Of a stretch of 64,000 nucleotides of DNA, positions 61,092-64,000 are shown in pieces. Within the stretch, counting starts at the first letter, position 1, and each line of letters starts with the position of its first letter. Source of the stretch: Micromonospora sp. C28SCA-DRY-2 (GTDB taxonomy: Bacteria; Actinomycetota; Actinomycetes; Mycobacteriales; Micromonosporaceae); contig NZ_JAUMKD010000002.1 of assembly GCF_030519475.1 (NCBI RefSeq), positions 987,501-1,051,500 of the forward strand, in the 5' to 3' direction. The notes under the pieces are model-generated. The model saw only the letters and a list, made by a program, of their open reading frames with translations. It was not told where the DNA came from and did no database searches. A program made the translations under genes and the position numbers.

Positions 61092-62498
61092 TCAGCGGCT
61101 GTCGTTCCCCACCGCGACTGCCTGGTCGCCGGGGTGACCCGGTCCGGCCTCGGCGAGGCGGGCGGGGGTGAGGTCGTACGGGCGGAGCGCCACCAGGGCC
61201 ACGGCCACCAGCAGGGCGGGCAGGACGGTGAAGCCGAGCAGCACGCCGAGGCGGGCGCTGTCCGACTGGGCGGCCGCCGTCCCGGTGTCGGAGGAGACGT
61301 AGCCGGAGACCTGGAGGACCAGCCCGTAGATGCCCGGGCCGAGGGCCAGTCCGAAGGTCTCCCCCGCCGTCCAGAGCCCGGTGAACACGCCGGCCTGCCG
61401 CCGGCCGGTGCGCGCCTCGTCCCAGGCGATGCAGTCCGGGAGCATGGCCAGCGCGAAGACCTGCTGGCCGGCGTAGCCGCAGCCGATCAGCGCGACCACC
61501 AGGTAGACCGCCACCGGCGGCAGCACCGGGGCGGCCACCAGCACGAGCGCGCCCACCGCGAGGATCAGCGACGCGGCGACCAGCGCGGCCAGCTTGCCCA
61601 CCCGGGCGCCGACCCGGGTCCAGAGCGGCATCACCAGCAGCGCCGGCCCGACGAAGCAGACGAAGAGGAGGGTCGGCCCGCCGTCGGGGTCGCGCAGGAT
61701 CTGCCCGGCGAAGTAGTTGACCCCGGCCAGGATGGTGGCCACCCCGGCGGACTGCACCACGAAACAGAGCAGCAGCGCCCGGAACGGCCGGTTACGGGCG
61801 GCCACCGCGAGCTGCGCGCGCAGCGTCGGTTCGCTCTCGGCCACCGTGCCGGTCGGCGCGCCCCGGGTGCCGAGGAAGGCGCCCACCGCGCCGAGCACGA
61901 TCAGCGCCGCGACGAAGAGCCCCATCCAGCGGTGCCCGGCGACGCCGCCGCCGGTGGCCGACACGACCAGCGGGGCGACCGCCCCGGACACCAGGATGGC
62001 GACCGCCAGCAGCGCGATCCGCCAGCTCATCAGCCGGGTGCGTTCGGCGTAGTCGCCGGTCAGCTCGGCCGGCATCGCCACGTAGGGCACCTGGAAGAAG
62101 GCGAACGCGGTGGCGGTGGCCAGGAAGGCGACCGCCACGTACCCGGCGGCGGCCGGGCCGGCGTCCACCGGGCCGGCGAAGATGGCCGCGAAGAGCAGCG
62201 CCATCGCCACCCCGGCGACCAGCAGGTACGGCCGGCGGGCGCCCCAGCGCGACCGGGTGCGGTCGGAGATCCGCCCGGCCACCGGGTTGACCAGCACGTC
62301 CCACGCCTTCGGCCCGAGCACCAGCAGGGCGGCCACCCCGGCGGCGACGCCGAGGGTGTCGGTGAGGTACGGCAGCAGCAACAGCCCCGGCACGGTGCCG
62401 AACGCCCCGGTGGCCAGCGAGCCCAGCGCGTAGCCGGCGTGCACCCGACGCGGTAGCCCGCCCGGGACCGGACCGGTTCCAGCCGGCGGCGCGTCCAT
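61092..62498 (-). CDS. GPH-family sugar/cation symporter-like transporter
   Basis: 468 aa, 12 helices. LLLPYLTDTLG and KAWDVLVNPVAGRISDRTRSRWG are the two family signatures of glycoside-pentoside-hexuronide:cation symporters (MelB type). The following VPYVAMPAELTGDYAERTRL and DCIAWDEARTGRRQAG also match. The family takes up sugars with H+ or Na+, though some members carry lipids (MFSD2-like). The PLP lyase 28 bp downstream suggests a joint uptake and breakdown role. Confidence 0.88.
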   Translation of the reverse strand: MDAPPAGTGPVPGGLPRRVHAGYALGSLATGAFGTVPGLLLLPYLTDTLGVAAGVAALLVLGPKAWDVLVNPVAGRISDRTRSRWGARRPYLLVAGVAMALLFAAIFAGPVDAGPAAAGYVAVAFLATATAFAFFQVPYVAMPAELTGDYAERTRLMSWRIALLAVAILVSGAVAPLVVSATGGGVAGHRWMGLFVAALIVLGAVGAFLGTRGAPTGTVAESEPTLRAQLAVAARNRPFRALLLCFVVQSAGVATILAGVNYFAGQILRDPDGGPTLLFVCFVGPALLVMPLWTRVGARVGKLAALVAASLILAVGALVLVAAPVLPPVAVYLVVALIGCGYAGQQVFALAMLPDCIAWDEARTGRRQAGVFTGLWTAGETFGLALGPGIYGLVLQVSGYVSSDTGTAAAQSDSARLGVLLGFTVLPALLVAVALVALRPYDLTPARLAEAGPGHPGDQAVAVGNDSR

Positions 62499-62530
62499 GG
62501 GGCCGAATGTTACTCACGTTATGGCCGGGG

Positions 62531-62845
62531 TCACATCCCCTCTTCCGGCGACCAGGCGGCCGCCGCCATGTCCACCCCGACTCCGCGCAACGGCGTACCC
62601 TCCGCCCGCAGCCGGGCCCGCGCCTCCCGCTCGTGCCCGGGCGGCAGCCGGCCGGCCGAGTTCACCACCCGGTGCCAGGGCACCCCGCCGCCGTGCCGCG
62701 CCATGATCGAGCCGACCAGCCGGGCCGAGGCCCGCCCGGAGCGCTCGGCCAGCGCGTCGGCGACCGCCCCGTACGACATCACCCGGCCCGCCGGAATCCG
62801 CTCGACCAGTTCGAGCACCGCCTCGACATATTCATCAGGGCTCAC
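62531..62845 (-). CDS. Alkyltransferase-like DNA repair protein (ATL)
   Basis: 104 aa. Similar to the C-terminal domain of O6-methylguanine methyltransferase: MSYGAVADALAERSGRASAR and GGGVPWHRVVNSAGRLP. The active-site PCHRV of the enzyme reads PWHRV here (Trp57 for Cys), the mark of ATL proteins, which bind alkylated bases and flag them for nucleotide excision repair. The GTG at 62845 is preceded by TATCCT at eight bases and has no ribosome site, so the mRNA may be leaderless. Divergent from proB. Confidence 0.9.
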   Translation of the reverse strand: MSPDEYVEAVLELVERIPAGRVMSYGAVADALAERSGRASARLVGSIMARHGGGVPWHRVVNSAGRLPPGHEREARARLRAEGTPLRGVGVDMAAAAWSPEEGM

Positions 62846-62906
62846 GACCGGCCAGGATATGGGAACGGCGCGGGGCGCGGCCGGCTCGACCACGCAGAAT
62901 GGGCGG

Positions 62907-64000
62907 GTGCGCGACGTAGTCACGGCCGCCCGGCGGGTGGTCGTCAAGATCGGATCCTCCTCGTTGACCACCGCCGCCGGCGGGCTGGACGACGGGCGGG
63001 TCGACGCGCTGGTCGACGCCCTCGGCGCCCGGGCCGCCGACGGCCGCGAGGTGGTGCTGGTCTCCTCCGGCGCGATCGCCGCCGGCCTGGCCCCGCTCGG
63101 GCTGGCCCGGCGCCCGCGCGACCTGGCCACCCAGCAGGCCGCCGCCAGCGTCGGCCAGGGCCTGTTGATCGGGCGGTACGCGGCCAGCTTCGCCCGGCAC
63201 CGGCTCACCGTCGGGCAGGTGCTGCTCACCGTCGACGACGTGACCCGGCGGGCGCACTACCGCAACGCGTACCGGACCCTGCGCAAGCTGCTCGACCTGC
63301 GGGCGGTGCCGATCGTCAACGAGAACGACACGGTGGCCACCGAGGAGATCCGGTTCGGCGACAACGACCGGCTGGCCGCCCTGGTCGCCGCGCTGGTGCA
63401 GGCCGACCTGCTGGTGCTGCTGTCGGACGTGGACGCGCTCTGGACCGGTGACCCGACCCGGCCGGGCGCGGCCCGGATCAGCGAGGTGCACGACGAGCGG
63501 GACCTGGCCGGCGTGGACATCGGCGGCGCGGGCCGGGCCGGGGTGGGCACCGGCGGCATGGTGACCAAGGTCGAGGCGGCCCGGATCGCCACCGGCTTCG
63601 GCATCCCGGTGGTGCTCACCGCCGCCGACCAGGCCGCCGAGGCGCTCGCCGGTGAGCCGGTCGGCACGCTGTTCCACCCCAGCCGGCGGCGGCCGGCCGC
63701 CCGGCTCTTCTGGCTCGCCCACGCCACCTCGCCCCGCGGCCGGCTGCACCTGGACCCGGGCGCGGTGGCGGCGGTGGTCGACCGGCGCAAGTCTCTGCTG
63801 CCCGCCGGGATCACCGCTGTCGACGGGGCGTTCACCGCCGGCGACCCGGTGGACCTGGTGGACGCCGAGGGCGCGCCGGTGGCCCGCGGGCTGGTCAACT
63901 ACGACGCGGTCGAACTGCCGGGCCTGCTCGGCCGGTCGACCGGGGAACTCGCCGCGGCGCTCGGCCCGGCGTACGAACGGGAGGTCGTCCACCGCGACGA
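62907..64000 (+). CDS. proB: Glutamate 5-kinase, cut by window edge
   Basis: 364 codons visible, stop beyond the right edge; expected total about 370. First enzyme of proline synthesis (glutamate to glutamyl 5-phosphate). VVVKIGSSSLTTAAGGLDDGRVD and VVLVSSGAIAAGLAPLGL form the kinase start; PIVNENDTVATEEIRFGDNDRLAA and TGGMVTKVEAARIA are the nucleotide and glutamate sites. The C-terminal ~80 residues form the PUA domain (GRLHLDPGAVAAVVDRRKSLL). The GTG at 62907 lacks a ribosome site; CAGAAT stands six bases before it, so it may be leaderless. Confidence 0.95.
   Translation, partial: MRDVVTAARRVVVKIGSSSLTTAAGGLDDGRVDALVDALGARAADGREVVLVSSGAIAAGLAPLGLARRPRDLATQQAAASVGQGLLIGRYAASFARHRLTVGQVLLTVDDVTRRAHYRNAYRTLRKLLDLRAVPIVNENDTVATEEIRFGDNDRLAALVAALVQADLLVLLSDVDALWTGDPTRPGAARISEVHDERDLAGVDIGGAGRAGVGTGGMVTKVEAARIATGFGIPVVLTAADQAAEALAGEPVGTLFHPSRRRPAARLFWLAHATSPRGRLHLDPGAVAAVVDRRKSLLPAGITAVDGAFTAGDPVDLVDAEGAPVARGLVNYDAVELPGLLGRSTGELAAALGPAYEREVVHRD

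Overview
This window is high-GC actinobacterial chromosome. The gene order and protein sequences fit Micromonosporaceae (Micromonospora or Salinispora type), which is an inference from gene order, codon use and similarity I recognise; I could not run a 16S or genome comparison. Most genes in the first 27 kb read on the minus strand, and many start with GTG or TTG.

Region 1 (1-27,500) is the information-processing core, read right to left: tRNA-Thr, tRNA-Met, rpmG, two MaoC-type dehydratase genes, tRNA-Trp, secE, nusG, rplK, rplA, an ABC transporter pair, rplJ, rplL, rpoB, rpoC, two small membrane-protein genes, rpsL, rpsG, fusA, tuf, then the S10 operon rpsJ, rplC, rplD, rplW, rplB, rpsS, rplV, rpsC and a truncated rplP. 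Promoter-like sequences, leader hairpins and terminators can be placed between the operons. The leaders of the S10 and rpsL operons share an exact 20-nt element that sits in the same kind of small hairpin in both.

Region 2 (27,500-43,800) is accessory: a membrane GAF-GGDEF-EAL cyclic-di-GMP protein preceded by an unrecognised 72-aa membrane protein with a tandem 17-residue repeat; DoxX-like, MFS, PPOX, chromate-transporter and arginase-family genes; tRNA-Tyr; a YajQ-family gene; GNAT and zinc alcohol dehydrogenase genes; a two-gene MerR module with vicinal cysteines and a MerR-type promoter; a 31-aa membrane microprotein; another MFS gene; htpX; a divergent HxlR/NmrA pair; and a metallo-beta-lactamase remnant.

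Region 3 (43,800-57,450) holds an incomplete respiratory complex I set (nuoN, M, L, K, J, I, then H, C, and B further on), without nuoA, D, E, F or G in the window. It is interrupted by NTF2-like, glutathione-transferase-like, sugar dehydrogenase and DUF2252 genes. The nuoL-nuoM and nuoM-nuoN junctions contain mini-ORFs of 20-27 codons, each joined to its neighbours by four-base ATGA overlaps and partly built from a repeat that also supplies the N-terminus of NuoI.

Region 4 (57,450-64,000) has an ECF sigma factor with an overlapping membrane partner gene, a PLP-dependent decarboxylase/lyase with a GPH-type transporter, an alkyltransferase-like DNA repair gene, and proB running off the right edge. 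The best candidates for undescribed biology are the shared ribosomal leader element, the repeat microprotein next to the cyclic-di-GMP gene, the nuo mini-ORF relay, and the MerR/vicinal-cysteine module.
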